Positions 7,748 through 17,085 of a DNA stretch of 64,000 nt are shown one piece after another; positions within the stretch are counted from its first letter, which is position 1, and each line of letters begins with the position of its first letter. The translations under genes were made by a program, and so were the position numbers. The stretch comes from Lachnospiraceae bacterium UBA7050 (GTDB lineage Bacteria > Bacillota > Clostridia > Lachnospirales > Lachnospiraceae). The notes below the pieces were generated by a model. It was not told the DNA's origin. It was given only the letters and a program-made list of their open reading frames with translations, and did not search any database. The stretch lies in the NCBI GenBank assembly GCA_002493905.1, contig DLAJ01000007.1, positions 130,295 to 194,294 on the forward strand, read 5' to 3'.

Positions 7748-8687
7748 ATAGTCTTGCCTGCTCCACGTTCTCGCAGAACCAGGCATACGCCTTTGCAACG
7801 CCTTCCTCAAGCTCCACCTTATGTGTCCAGCCAAGTCCGTGCAGCTTTGTAACATCGGTCAGCTTTCTCGGTGTTCCGTCCGGCATCTCAGAATTCCATA
7901 CAATCTCACCTTCAAAGCCCACCGTCCTTTTGACAAGCTCAGCAAGCTCTCTGATCGTCAGTTCTTTACCGGTGCCGATGTTGACATGCTGCTCGCCGCT
8001 GTAGTTTTCCAGTAAAAAAACGCAGGCATCCGCCATATCGTCTACATATAAGAACTCTCTAAGCGGAGTCCCTGTTCCCCACAGCTCCACGCTCGGTTTC
8101 CCCGCCGTCTTTGCCTCATGGAATTTGCGGATCATTGCCGGCATGACATGAGAACCTGTGAGGTCATAATTGTCATACGGACCGTACAGGTTCGTCGGCA
8201 TACAGGAAATAAAATCATCCCCGTACTGACGCTTATAAAACTTACACATTTCAAGTCCCGCAATTTTGGCGACCGCATACGCCTCGTTCGTCTCCTCGAG
8301 CGGTCCGGTAAGCAGCGCATCCTCCGGGATCGGCTGCGGCGCCATTTTCGGATAAATACAGGTACTCCCAAGAAACAGCAGCTTTTTTACATGAAATTCA
8401 TGGCTGCTCTGTATGATATTGCACTGAATCTGCAGATTGCTGTAGGCAAACTCCGCCGGCTTCGTGTTATTGGCATTAATGCCGCCGACCTTTGCCGCCG
8501 CCAGTACCACGACATCGGGGCGCTCTTTCTCAAAAAAATCACGCACTGCCTTCTGGTCGCAAAGGTCAAGTTCCCTGTGCGTCCTTCCGATCACATTTGT
8601 ATATCCCTTCTCCTTTAAGTTTCGGACAATTGCACTGCCTACCAATCCGCGGTGTCCCGCCACATAGATTTTATCTGTTTTTTCCAT
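7746..8687 (-). CDS. fcl: GDP-L-fucose synthase
   Basis: The NADPH-dependent epimerase-reductase that turns GDP-4-keto-6-deoxymannose into GDP-L-fucose. It is a 313-residue short-chain (extended SDR) enzyme with a Rossmann motif GHRGLVGSAI at residues 11-20 and a catalytic triad readable as Ser108, Tyr137 and Lys141 (YAVAK). Length is typical for the family. It lies directly downstream of gmd, the enzyme that makes its substrate, and upstream of manC, so all three steps from mannose 1-phosphate are together. Its 3' end abuts palindromic repeat copies. Confidence 0.96.
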   Translation of the reverse strand: MEKTDKIYVAGHRGLVGSAIVRNLKEKGYTNVIGRTHRELDLCDQKAVRDFFEKERPDVVVLAAAKVGGINANNTKPAEFAYSNLQIQCNIIQSSHEFHVKKLLFLGSTCIYPKMAPQPIPEDALLTGPLEETNEAYAVAKIAGLEMCKFYKRQYGDDFISCMPTNLYGPYDNYDLTGSHVMPAMIRKFHEAKTAGKPSVELWGTGTPLREFLYVDDMADACVFLLENYSGEQHVNIGTGKELTIRELAELVKRTVGFEGEIVWNSEMPDGTPRKLTDVTKLHGLGWTHKVELEEGVAKAYAWFCENVEQARL

Positions 8688-8750
8688 TGCCGTAATCTGC
8701 TCCTTCCCAGACTGATCAAAATCCGCCGCATTTATTTATCATTCGCCGGT

Positions 8751-9836
8751 TCATCCCTCCGCGCTTTCCTTCTCAGCCCGCGCACGGTACTCCTCACAGC
8801 TCATACCCGCGATCTTCTCCATATCCGAATCCATCATCATCTTCACAAGCCTTTTGAAGTCCACTTTACGCTTCCATCCGAGTTCCTTCTCTGCTTTTGC
8901 ACAATTTCCCCAGAGGAACTCCACTTCCGCCGGACGGTAAAATTCCGGATTCACATCCACATAAAGTCTTCCGGTTTTTGCGTCATAACCCTTTTCGTTC
9001 ACGCCTTCACCTTCCCAGCGGATCGTGATGCCGAGATTATGAAACGCCTCCTCCACAAACTCCCGCACTGTATGCGTTTCATTCGTCGCAAGTACATAGT
9101 CCCCGCATTTGTGCTGCTGAAGCATCAGCCACATGCCTTCGACATAGTCCCCCGCATATCCCCAGTCGCGCTTCGCATTCATATTGCCCAGAGACAGCTT
9201 TTCCTGATTGCCCGCCACGATATTCGACAGTGCAAGCGTGATCTTTCTCGTCACGAAATTTTCTCCACGGCGCGGAGATTCATGGTTAAACAGGATGCCG
9301 TTACAGGTAAACATGTTGTAGGATTCCCTGTAATTCACTGTAATCCAGTAAGAATACAGCTTCGCAACACCGTAAGGGCTCTTCGGGTAAAACGGTGTCT
9401 CCTCACTCTGGGGCGCCGTCTCCGGAATACCGCCGAACAGCTCCGATGTGGACGCCTGATAGTAACGGCAGTTCCCGCCGTTCACCCGGATTGCCTCAAG
9501 CAGCTTTAAGGTGCTTGTCCCTGTCGCGTCCGCCGTATACTCCGGCACTTCAAAGGAAACGCCCACATGGGACTGCGCCGCAAGATTATACACCTCAGTC
9601 GGACGGATTTCCCCGATCAGCCGCATCAGATTGCTCGAATCAGTTGTATCGGCAAAATGCAGAAAAAATTTGACTTTATTGTATTTCGAATGAATCAGAT
9701 GATCAATTCGCGCTGTATTTGAGATACTGAGTCTCCGGATCAGTCCGTGAACCTCGTATCCCTTCGCCAGCAGGAACTCCGCGAGATAGGAACCGTCCTG
9801 CCCTGTAATGCCAGTGATTAGTGCAACATTGCTCAT
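8751..9836 (-). CDS. gmd: GDP-mannose 4,6-dehydratase
   Basis: Converts GDP-mannose to GDP-4-keto-6-deoxy-D-mannose, the first committed step to GDP-fucose or GDP-rhamnose. From the chosen start it has 361 residues, with the Rossmann motif TGITGQDGSYL at residues 8-18 and catalytic residues Thr130, Glu132, Tyr155 and Lys159 (TSELFG, YGVAK). The frame is open to 9917, but an AAGGAGG site with a 9-nt gap precedes the ATG at 9836 and the family begins there. It is first gene of the gmd-fcl-manC cluster and diverges from an AraC regulator. Confidence 0.96.
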   Translation of the reverse strand: MSNVALITGITGQDGSYLAEFLLAKGYEVHGLIRRLSISNTARIDHLIHSKYNKVKFFLHFADTTDSSNLMRLIGEIRPTEVYNLAAQSHVGVSFEVPEYTADATGTSTLKLLEAIRVNGGNCRYYQASTSELFGGIPETAPQSEETPFYPKSPYGVAKLYSYWITVNYRESYNMFTCNGILFNHESPRRGENFVTRKITLALSNIVAGNQEKLSLGNMNAKRDWGYAGDYVEGMWLMLQQHKCGDYVLATNETHTVREFVEEAFHNLGITIRWEGEGVNEKGYDAKTGRLYVDVNPEFYRPAEVEFLWGNCAKAEKELGWKRKVDFKRLVKMMMDSDMEKIAGMSCEEYRARAEKESAEG

Positions 9837-9917
9837 AATATGCGTCCTCCTTGTAATGATCAAGCATACTCTGCGTCTGCATCTTACACTTTCTTGGAAA
9901 CAGACCATTCTATGCAA

Positions 9918-10038
9918 AAATTATAGTATTTTGCGATTTCTTTTCCGAGTATACTATTGTATAATTAAGGTATCAACCTCTATTATTGCGTAAAAATTGT
10001 TTTTTATTGCTATCATGTACGAAAGAAAGGTGATTCTC
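9918..10038. promoter_or_regulatory. divergent control region of gmd and the AraC regulator
   Basis: An AT-rich interval with a minus-strand TATAAT (9920-9925) and a plus-strand TATAAT (9960-9965), each with only a weak -35. The AraC neighbour may bind here. No clear direct repeat for an AraC dimer was picked out. Confidence 0.4.
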
Positions 10039-10923
10039 ATGGCAAAATCGCAATCGGAACGTGTCCTTGTGACGCCCTCGCCCTATGCAAAAAGTCACTA
10101 TCTCTATGTGCAGGAAGCCGGCTCACTGCAAAGTCTTGAACCTCACATCAGCAGCCGCAGAAACTTAAATTCCTACCTGTTTTTTGTGGTTTTAAGCGGG
10201 CGCGGCACGCTGACTTACGAAAATCAGGCAAAAGAATTACAGTGCGGCGACTGCGCATTTTTGGACTGCCGCAAACCTTACGCGCATGAAAGTTCGCAGA
10301 AAGAGCCGTGGCGGCTGACATGGGTGCATTTCAACGGTGCGGACGCCGCGCATTTTTATGAATCGTATCTGGAACAGGGACATTCATTTTTTTTCCGCCC
10401 TGTTAGTATACTCCCATTTGTAGAAACTATCAGCCAATTATACGAGGTCAGCCGCGACCGCACATTTTTGAACGAACTGCAGGCGCACCGTCTCCTGACT
10501 GATCTGATTGCCAAAATCTATACGCAGCAGGAAGAGACCTGCGATACTGTGCCCGCCAAGCTAAAGCAGATTCACGAGTACATCCGCGTCCATTATGCGG
10601 AAAAGCTCACCTTAGACGAACTTTCAGACTTATTTTTTATCAGTAAATACCATATGTCACGCGAATACCGCCAGGTATACGGCATCACGCTTGTCAGCGA
10701 CATCACGCAGCGGCGCATCGCCCACGCAAAATCGGCTCTGCGTTTTTCCGACTATCCGATTGAATCCATCGCAGAGGAATGCGGCTTCCCTGACAGCGCC
10801 TATTTCATCCATGTGTTCAAACGTGCCGAGGGCATAACGCCGTTAAAATACCGCAAGAGATGGCAGAGTTTACATTCGCCTGCGCTGAAGCAGTCTGCGC
10901 GGCAGACCTTCCAGCGCCTTTAG
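10039..10923 (+). CDS. AraC family transcriptional regulator
   Basis: A 294-residue regulator. The N-terminal cupin-like sensing domain (about residues 15-160, with YLFFVVLSGRGTL and CGDCAFLDC) is followed by two AraC helix-turn-helix motifs (about residues 190-285: LTLDELSDLFFISKYHMSR and SIAEECGFPDSAYFIHVFKR), ending in the usual TPLKYRKR. Proteins with this layout often answer to sugars. The start at 10039 is preferred because AAAGGTG lies 7 nt upstream; the frame opens at 9997. It diverges from the GDP-fucose genes, which it may control. Its last 54 bp overlap the end of the convergent acyltransferase gene. Confidence 0.92.
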   Translation: MAKSQSERVLVTPSPYAKSHYLYVQEAGSLQSLEPHISSRRNLNSYLFFVVLSGRGTLTYENQAKELQCGDCAFLDCRKPYAHESSQKEPWRLTWVHFNGADAAHFYESYLEQGHSFFFRPVSILPFVETISQLYEVSRDRTFLNELQAHRLLTDLIAKIYTQQEETCDTVPAKLKQIHEYIRVHYAEKLTLDELSDLFFISKYHMSREYRQVYGITLVSDITQRRIAHAKSALRFSDYPIESIAEECGFPDSAYFIHVFKRAEGITPLKYRKRWQSLHSPALKQSARQTFQRL

Positions 10924-11955
10924 CAGGACCGCCGCGAAAGCGGAAACCGCAAGCGCCGCAAGATAGCCCGGAAAATCCAGCGTCGTCAACGATTTGACAT
11001 ACCGGAAGGTTTTTTCATATAGGAATCCATGCACAAGCCACATATAAGTGGACTGCCCGCCCCACCATGCAAAAAAGGTCTCAAGCGGTTTCAGACAGGA
11101 AAAAATTTTTAGTAATCCGTAAACCAGCAGCGGTGTCAGCAGAAAATCTGCCCTCCCGTACGCAGGCCCCGTCGCCAGCATAACCCGCAGCGCGATAACG
11201 ACGGCGGTCAGCACCGCTGCAAAACAAACCGCAGCCCATTCTCCCTTCTTTTTCAGCAGACGGTCAACCTTCTGATACACACGGCAGCGTGCCGCCAGAT
11301 ATCCGGCCGCAAAAACCAGCAGAAAAGAAACCCTCAGCCCGCGTCTTACGTCCGAAAGCAGATCCCATAAGGGCTTCCACAGCAGACCTGCCGCCACGGC
11401 TCCAACGCAGACCACGGCGCCCGCGGCATAAAACACCCGTTTCTTTTTTGTTTCCGACGGATCGCTAAAGCTTGTCAGAAGCAAATCCAGAAACGGCAGC
11501 AATAACAGCATCTTGGCATACTGCTCCACATACCACCATGCCCTGTTATAAGTCGGCTCAAACGCCGTCAGATTTCCCCAGACCTGCCCCGCATCAAAGG
11601 GCCTGCGCAGGATTCCAAAAAAGCACGCCATAAAAATCAGAAGCACCAGCCAGAGCCGTCCGTATAATTTCAGAATCCGCGGCAGTACATAGCAATATTC
11701 CGCCTTCATCCTTCCAAAAAAAGTCTCCCTCGGCTGTCGTTCCATACCATAATACATGCCGTACCCGCTGACAAACGCAAATATACCCACACAGATTTTG
11801 CAGAACCATGCAATCCGCCTGACAATATCCGCCTGAAGGCAAGGAAACAGCGGCGCATATTCCGCCGCCTCAGAATACAGATGGTGGTACAGCATCATCC
11901 AGATTGCTACGCCCTGCAGAATTGCGGACTGCTTCTTCGTCATTCCATTCTCCAC
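10870..11955 (-). CDS. acyltransferase family 3 membrane protein
   Basis: A 361-residue polytopic protein of the OafA/NodX acyltransferase 3 family, which O-acetylates or succinylates surface sugars. About ten membrane segments are visible. The N-terminal helix carries the family histidine (MMLYHHLY, about residues 19-26), and the FVSGYGMYYG segment follows. The start is a GTG with AGGAGG 9 nt upstream. The gene converges on and overlaps the AraC gene by 54 bp, so antisense interference is possible. In this setting it probably decorates the polysaccharide; acceptor and acyl donor are not known. Confidence 0.88.
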   Translation of the reverse strand: MENGMTKKQSAILQGVAIWMMLYHHLYSEAAEYAPLFPCLQADIVRRIAWFCKICVGIFAFVSGYGMYYGMERQPRETFFGRMKAEYCYVLPRILKLYGRLWLVLLIFMACFFGILRRPFDAGQVWGNLTAFEPTYNRAWWYVEQYAKMLLLLPFLDLLLTSFSDPSETKKKRVFYAAGAVVCVGAVAAGLLWKPLWDLLSDVRRGLRVSFLLVFAAGYLAARCRVYQKVDRLLKKKGEWAAVCFAAVLTAVVIALRVMLATGPAYGRADFLLTPLLVYGLLKIFSCLKPLETFFAWWGGQSTYMWLVHGFLYEKTFRYVKSLTTLDFPGYLAALAVSAFAAVLLKALEGLPRRLLQRRRM

Positions 11956-12012
11956 GTACTGTTCCCTCCTGTACTCCCTTTATCCCGCTCTGTCATACCT
12001 GATCGCTTCGCT

Positions 12013-12052
12013 CCGGCATGGTATGATGTCTATCGACATCATACCATGCCGG
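12013..12052. repeat. perfect 18-bp palindromic hairpin
   Basis: CCGGCATGGTATGATGTC (12013-12030), loop TATC, and the exact complement (12035-12052). It is related to the hairpin at 2-27, with a compensated base change. It lies upstream of the acyltransferase gene and of the 12.2 kb promoter, without a T-run. Confidence 0.8.
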
Positions 12053-12127
12053 AAATCCCTTTGTCAGTATCTTTTTCGCTGCATTGACAATACTTGGTAT
12101 CAGTCCGGCTTCACTATATTACAATAC

Positions 12128-12156
12128 TTGCAATAGGAACGGAAGCTTGCTATAAT
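12128..12156 (+). promoter_or_regulatory. sigma-A promoter for the 12.2 kb membrane glycosyltransferase
   Basis: TTGCAA (12128-12133), 17 bp, TATAAT (12151-12156), 50 bp before the GTG start. Confidence 0.75.
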
Positions 12157-12205
12157 CACCTTGTTTGCCGCAGCAGACAATATTTGGAAAGAAAGGTAAC
12201 ACCAA

Positions 12206-13603
12206 GTGAAAAAACGAACCGAACGCTTTCTTTTTATCCTGTACCTTGCAGGATTTTTAATTCTGGCAGTTCCAATGGCCGTTTATCAGCCGCATGTGGA
12301 CATCACCTCCGCGGTCCCGGTAAGCCCGCCGGATGAATATTTCCGTATGCTGATCCCACAGTATATCTGTCAGCACGGAACGCTTCCAACCGGTCTGGAA
12401 GAAGAAGTGAGAATTACCGGATGCGGTTTTTCCTATGGGCTCTATAACACGCTGCCCTATATCATTCAAGGTTATCTTATGCGCTTTGTCAGCCTGTTCA
12501 CGGACTCAGAGCTTGCCCTGTTATACGCGGGACGCTCCGTCAATATCGTTTTTGGCTGCATCATGGCCGTTTTTGTCTATCTGCTCGGAAAGCGCCTTTT
12601 TACGGATCACCGTTTCCGATGGCTTTTCTGCGTGGCCGTTACCTATCTGCCCGAAAACCTGTTCGTCCACACCTATATCAACACGGACTCCTGCTGCATG
12701 CTTGCGGCCGGGATGATTCTTTTTGCATTAGTCTGGGGGTATCAGGAAGGCTTTCAGATCAAAAACTGTATCTGCCTCGCAATTGGGATTATTCTGTGCG
12801 CGCTTTCCTATTATAATGCTTACGGATATATCCTGTCCGCCATACTGCTCTTTATCGCATATTATATCACCAAAGAAAACGGCAGATGGCACTGTCGTTA
12901 CAAGACCATGTTTTCTTACGGCGCGTTCATCAGCATTCTTGTTCTCATCGGCGCCGGCTGGTGGTTTGTGCGCGCCTACTTTGTTTTGGACGGAGATATC
13001 CTGGGACTTAAAACAAAGGAACAGCTTGCCCTGCTGTATTCCCTGCCCGAAACAAGCCCGTTGTTTACCTATCAGGCGCGCGGCATCAGTCTGTTTCAAA
13101 TGCTGTCAGAAAACAAGTTCTTCCAATGCCTGTATGACAGTTTTATTGCCGCATACGGCTCACTGTCCATCCGCGGCAGCTACTGGACTTATTTTTCCTA
13201 TAAGCTTCTGTTCGGAGCCGGGATCGCCGGCGGGCTTATGTATTTCATAGGTTTTATAAGAAAAAAAGAACGGAAGGCAAACGGCAGGACGCTGTTTTTC
13301 CACCTGAATATGGTGTTCTGCATGGTGCTTCCGCTCATCATTTTGATCCGCTATGCCTATACCATGAATTATCAGCATCAGGGGCGCTATCTGCTGCCGG
13401 CGCTCGTCCCGGTCATGTATTACACCGTACGCGGCATACAGACGCTCTCTCTGGTAACGTTTGGCAAAAGGCAGCTGCCCCGCCTTCTCGTCAATATCGG
13501 CGTCGCCTTTGCTCTTTTCATTGCTGCCGGCAGCGCGTTTTATATGGTGTTTGTCCAGTCACTCCCCATCTATCAGACAGTTGGGATGCGGCTGACATAT
13601 TAA
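12206..13603 (+). CDS. GT-C fold membrane protein, DUF2142-like
   Basis: A 465-residue protein with about eleven membrane segments and a first extracellular loop holding acidic residues (PPDEYFRMLIPQYI, about residues 45-58), as in GT-C glycosyltransferases that use a lipid-linked sugar. A late motif, QGRYLLPALVP (about residues 390-400), resembles the QGRYFxP box of DUF2142 proteins. The start is GTG with GAAAGG 9 nt upstream. It has its own promoter and is followed by another promoter before the next gene, so it is likely monocistronic. The sugar and acceptor cannot be told from sequence. Confidence 0.8.
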   Translation: MKKRTERFLFILYLAGFLILAVPMAVYQPHVDITSAVPVSPPDEYFRMLIPQYICQHGTLPTGLEEEVRITGCGFSYGLYNTLPYIIQGYLMRFVSLFTDSELALLYAGRSVNIVFGCIMAVFVYLLGKRLFTDHRFRWLFCVAVTYLPENLFVHTYINTDSCCMLAAGMILFALVWGYQEGFQIKNCICLAIGIILCALSYYNAYGYILSAILLFIAYYITKENGRWHCRYKTMFSYGAFISILVLIGAGWWFVRAYFVLDGDILGLKTKEQLALLYSLPETSPLFTYQARGISLFQMLSENKFFQCLYDSFIAAYGSLSIRGSYWTYFSYKLLFGAGIAGGLMYFIGFIRKKERKANGRTLFFHLNMVFCMVLPLIILIRYAYTMNYQHQGRYLLPALVPVMYYTVRGIQTLSLVTFGKRQLPRLLVNIGVAFALFIAAGSAFYMVFVQSLPIYQTVGMRLTY

Positions 13604-13635
13604 CTTCCAAAATGTGGAAAAGCTGTAAAAAACTG

Positions 13636-13664
13636 TTGCATAGCAAAATTGTATTTGATATAAT
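13636..13664 (+). promoter_or_regulatory. sigma-A promoter for the DUF5722 gene
   Basis: TTGCAT (13636-13641), 17 bp, TATAAT (13659-13664). A long AAGGAGGG ribosome binding site precedes the ATG at 13740. Confidence 0.75.
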
Positions 13665-13739
13665 TTTTTTACTCGCACTTTTAGAAAATGTGAGAATACA
13701 AAACCATTATCAAACTATCATCTTAAGGAGGGAAATCGA

Positions 13740-15326
13740 ATGAAAAAGAAATGGGGATTCAGCCTGCTTATCGCCTTCGTTGCGGTTATCATGCTGCGGC
13801 TCCCTGTATCTGCTGCAGAAAATACGGTCACAGTACATTTCTGCAACATTCAGGGTAATCAGGTCGTCGTTGCCGCAACCGGCAGCGCTGCAAGCGACGA
13901 CGGGCAATACTACTTATTTGCGCTGCAGACATACGAAACTGCAGTCGGCGCCAGACAGAATTATTGCGCGGTCGGCACACTGACAGATGGGATTCTTTAT
14001 TTTACCACACCGTTAAATCTTGATACGCCTGCTTCGCAGCTGTATTCCAGATTTGTTGTAACCGTAAAGAGGGGCGGCACCTTTGTTCCGGTAAGTAATG
14101 AGATGTATATTCTCAATCCGGAAGCGGCTTCAGCCAAAGCTACGGTCAGCATTTCCGAAGCTACCGGAAACAAAAAAGGAATCACGGCATACTGGCCGTA
14201 TGCACACATTCTCTCGGATCTCGGCGTCGGTTATGCCGGACATACAGTTGATACAGCAGCGTTCTTTAACGGCGGCGGCATCAACTATACCCATAACGGC
14301 AAGACCTATTCCTTTAACGCACAGGAAGTAAAAGTGCTGGATACAATTGTAGGCCTCTACAACGCACAGAATGCCGACGTATGCTTTATTCTCGTCAACA
14401 GCTTCTCTGCAGGAACTGCGGACATGATTCACCCAGAGGCGCTCGGCACCGGTAAGAATCCGCATTTCTATTCCGTCAATGTTACCACGCAGGCAGGCCA
14501 GGAGAAGTTCGCGGCATTTATGTCCTTCCTTGCGAATCGTTACAGCGGCGGTAAGCTTGGTTCCGTGCAGAGCTATGTCATCGGCAACGAAGTAAACAGC
14601 AGCGACTCATGGCACTATGCGGGCGAGATTTCTGCACAGGCATTTGCGGCAGATTATGCAACGCAGTTCCGCGTGGCATATAACGCGATCAAGAGCCATA
14701 ACAGTGCGGCAAACGTTTACATCTGCACCGACCAGAGATGGACGCACAGCGACGGCGGAAGCTCCTATGGCGGCAAGCCGGTTATCGACGCTTTTAATGC
14801 AGAAATTTTAAGAACCGGAAATATTAACTGGGGACTTTCTTTCCATCCCTATTCCGTTCCTCTGACACACAGCAGCTTTTGGACGACAGCTCCCGGATAC
14901 GGCGCGCTGAAGTTAGTGGATCATACACCGAACACAAAGATGATCACACCTCTCAACATGGAGGTTGTGACAAATTACTTCCAGCAGCCGCAGTACCTTT
15001 CGCCTGCCGGTACGGTCAGAAATATTATCATTTCCGAGCTTGGATTCAGTTCCGCCGGCTCCGGCAATGACGAAAACATTCAGGCAGCGGCGATTGCTTA
15101 TTCCTACAAGCTGATCGCAGCAAATCCCTATATTAAGATGGTACTCTACAGTGCTATGCTTGATAACCCGGAAGAGATTGCACAGGGTCTTGCTAACGGT
15201 CTGTTAAATGCAAACGGCGCGCCCAAGCCTGCCTATTTTGTATACCAGATGGTTGACCGGGACAGCCTGAATCAATACGCGCCTTTCGTCGGCGTATCCA
15301 GCTGGTCACAGCTTGGCTTACAGTAA
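13740..15326 (+). CDS. secreted DUF5722 protein, glycoside-hydrolase-like
   Basis: A 528-residue exported protein. A signal peptide ends near PVSAAE (residue 27). An immunoglobulin-like N-terminal region (about 30-125) is followed by a probable TIM-barrel of about 390 residues. Two glutamates sit in classical clan-A hydrolase settings: Glu284 in VIGNEVNSS and Glu433 in ISELGFSS, a fitting acid/base and nucleophile pair. The family is usually named DUF5722. It has its own promoter and terminator and the strongest ribosome binding site nearby, so it is probably well expressed. It may trim the cell's own surface glycan or act on external polysaccharide. Activity is inferred, not known. Confidence 0.85.
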   Translation: MKKKWGFSLLIAFVAVIMLRLPVSAAENTVTVHFCNIQGNQVVVAATGSAASDDGQYYLFALQTYETAVGARQNYCAVGTLTDGILYFTTPLNLDTPASQLYSRFVVTVKRGGTFVPVSNEMYILNPEAASAKATVSISEATGNKKGITAYWPYAHILSDLGVGYAGHTVDTAAFFNGGGINYTHNGKTYSFNAQEVKVLDTIVGLYNAQNADVCFILVNSFSAGTADMIHPEALGTGKNPHFYSVNVTTQAGQEKFAAFMSFLANRYSGGKLGSVQSYVIGNEVNSSDSWHYAGEISAQAFAADYATQFRVAYNAIKSHNSAANVYICTDQRWTHSDGGSSYGGKPVIDAFNAEILRTGNINWGLSFHPYSVPLTHSSFWTTAPGYGALKLVDHTPNTKMITPLNMEVVTNYFQQPQYLSPAGTVRNIIISELGFSSAGSGNDENIQAAAIAYSYKLIAANPYIKMVLYSAMLDNPEEIAQGLANGLLNANGAPKPAYFVYQMVDRDSLNQYAPFVGVSSWSQLGLQ

Positions 15327-15371
15327 TCTGCCGTGACCACGCATTGAACCTAACATTGTGACTTTCAAAAT

Positions 15372-15408
15372 CCATACCATCGTCTTATGCGATGGTATGG
15401 ATTTTCTT
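15372..15408 (+). terminator. rho-independent terminator of the DUF5722 gene
   Basis: An 11-bp perfect stem (CCATACCATCG / CGATGGTATGG), a 7-nt loop, then ATTTTCTT. It lies inside the longest frame of the next gene and so supports that gene starting at 15424. Confidence 0.9.
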
Positions 15409-15423
15409 AATAGGATTGCAACC

Positions 15424-16998
15424 ATGAATAAAAATAAAAACGTAAAACAACTCATTCAGAATTTATCGGTGCCCCTTCAGGAATTCGTCCATTACTGCAA
15501 AGACCATCAGCTTATGGGCGCCATACTGTTTGCTCTGCTGCTCCTTCTATACGGCAAAGCGGCATATTCTAACGATTTTTATGTGGATGCGGAAGTGATT
15601 CTCAACAATCCCGGCACCTTCTATAACTGGGGAGGGATCGGCAGATTCGGGCTGATCGCATGTAAATGTATTACCGGCCTAAAATGGTATAATCCCTACT
15701 TTGCCGCTGCCCTGTTTCTGATCACAATGTGGCTTGCAGGCATGTGCTGCTGCTGTCTCTTCTCCCGCCTGGGTTTCGGGAAGAACGACGGTGTCAGCCT
15801 GATCTTCGTCTGCCTGTTTCTGATCTTTCCTACTTACGCAGACCAGTATATGTTCCGTTTCCAGGCCTTTGAAATCGTATTGGCAATGACCATGATTATT
15901 GCCGCATCCGCCTATTTTCTCCATTTTTTAAGGACAAGAAACGGCCTGGCATTTGCTCTTGCCGCCCTTTTAGATGTTTTTTCCTACGGAATCTACCAAT
16001 CTATGGTGAATCTTCAGATCTGCTTTTTGATTGCGCTTTACCTGTTTTGTGTGGAACATTCCACCCCGGCAGAACGGAAAAGGCAGTTCTTGTGGTCCAT
16101 CCTTCATTTTGTGATCGGTTTCATAATCTATGAGGTGATTTCCGGTTTATTTTTCAGCGGCGCTTCCTACCTGTCCGATCAGGTCGGCTGGTTTTCAGGC
16201 GATCTTGCATGGACTATCCGCAATCTGCTCGCATACGTAAAGCATGTCCTTCTTGCATCGGACGTCTTTTATCCAGTCACCTATCTCATATGCGTAATTG
16301 CCGCAGTGGCAGCCCTCCTTATTATTTTTGTCAAAAAAATATACCGGCTTCCGCTGTCCGTCGGTATCTGCGCCCTTTTAGCGTCTCCGTTTTTCCTTGC
16401 CCTTGTAACAGGGACTCCAACTGTATACCGCGCACAGTGCATGCTTCCGTTTGTATGCGCATCCATGTGGCTGTTTCTGGTTCATTTTATTTCTGCGTAT
16501 CTGCCCGGCAGGCACGTTCTGCACACTGTCTGGATTCTCTGCGGATGTCTTCTGATTTTTCTTCAGTCTTCCGTGCTGATGCGCATGTTCTACACGCAGG
16601 ATGTCATCCGGGACGCTGACCAGATCACCGCCGGGCAGATCATGCAGCGGCTGGACACACTAAGCGATACCGCCAGAACAAAACCGGTTGTCTTTACCGG
16701 GCACCTTGAAGCGAAGGGAAACGGTTCCTGCTACACCAAAGAACAGGCAGCCTCGTTTCTTTCTTATTCTCTTTTTGAATTTGCCTACGTGGAGGGCGTC
16801 CCGATCGAATATCCAAATTATTATAATACCGGCAGGATTCTGGGCTACTTAGAAACGCTTGGGTTCTGCTATCAGACGCCTACCATAGAGCAGACAGCCG
16901 AGGCAGAAATCGTAAGTGCCGATATGGAATGCTGGCCGGCTTCTTCTTCCATTTTAGAGACCGATTCCTTTGTGGTGGTAAAGCTGAGCGGCTTCTGA
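15424..16998 (+). CDS. GtrII-type membrane glucosyltransferase domain protein
   Basis: A 524-residue integral membrane protein with about ten to eleven transmembrane helices and a long first outer loop (SNDFYVDAEVILNN, about residues 48-61) typical of the Glucos_trans_II (GtrII) family, which add glucosyl residues from an undecaprenyl carrier outside the membrane. The ATG at 15424 follows AGGA by 8 nt and lies just after the upstream terminator, so the longer frame from 15358 is rejected. The last 130 residues form an extracellular domain. Its position supports a role in side-branch glycosylation of the surface polymer; donor and acceptor are unknown. Confidence 0.8.
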   Translation: MNKNKNVKQLIQNLSVPLQEFVHYCKDHQLMGAILFALLLLLYGKAAYSNDFYVDAEVILNNPGTFYNWGGIGRFGLIACKCITGLKWYNPYFAAALFLITMWLAGMCCCCLFSRLGFGKNDGVSLIFVCLFLIFPTYADQYMFRFQAFEIVLAMTMIIAASAYFLHFLRTRNGLAFALAALLDVFSYGIYQSMVNLQICFLIALYLFCVEHSTPAERKRQFLWSILHFVIGFIIYEVISGLFFSGASYLSDQVGWFSGDLAWTIRNLLAYVKHVLLASDVFYPVTYLICVIAAVAALLIIFVKKIYRLPLSVGICALLASPFFLALVTGTPTVYRAQCMLPFVCASMWLFLVHFISAYLPGRHVLHTVWILCGCLLIFLQSSVLMRMFYTQDVIRDADQITAGQIMQRLDTLSDTARTKPVVFTGHLEAKGNGSCYTKEQAASFLSYSLFEFAYVEGVPIEYPNYYNTGRILGYLETLGFCYQTPTIEQTAEAEIVSADMECWPASSSILETDSFVVVKLSGF

Positions 16999-17014
16999 CA
17001 AAGCCCGCAGACCA

Positions 17015-17043
17015 TTGACGGTTTGCGGCTGCTGCGCTATAAT
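17015..17043 (+). promoter_or_regulatory. sigma-A promoter for the DUF3048 lipoprotein
   Basis: TTGACG (17015-17020), 17 bp, TATAAT (17038-17043), about 43 bp before the start codon. Confidence 0.8.
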
Positions 17044-17085
17044 AAGAGTGTCATTCGGCTATAAAATGCGAAAAGAGGAGATGCC

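Noticed and set aside
12206..17000. Prophage or transposon origin for the plus-strand gene group
   Set aside because: No integrase, transposase, terminal repeats or target duplications; genes have their own promoters and fit the polysaccharide theme.
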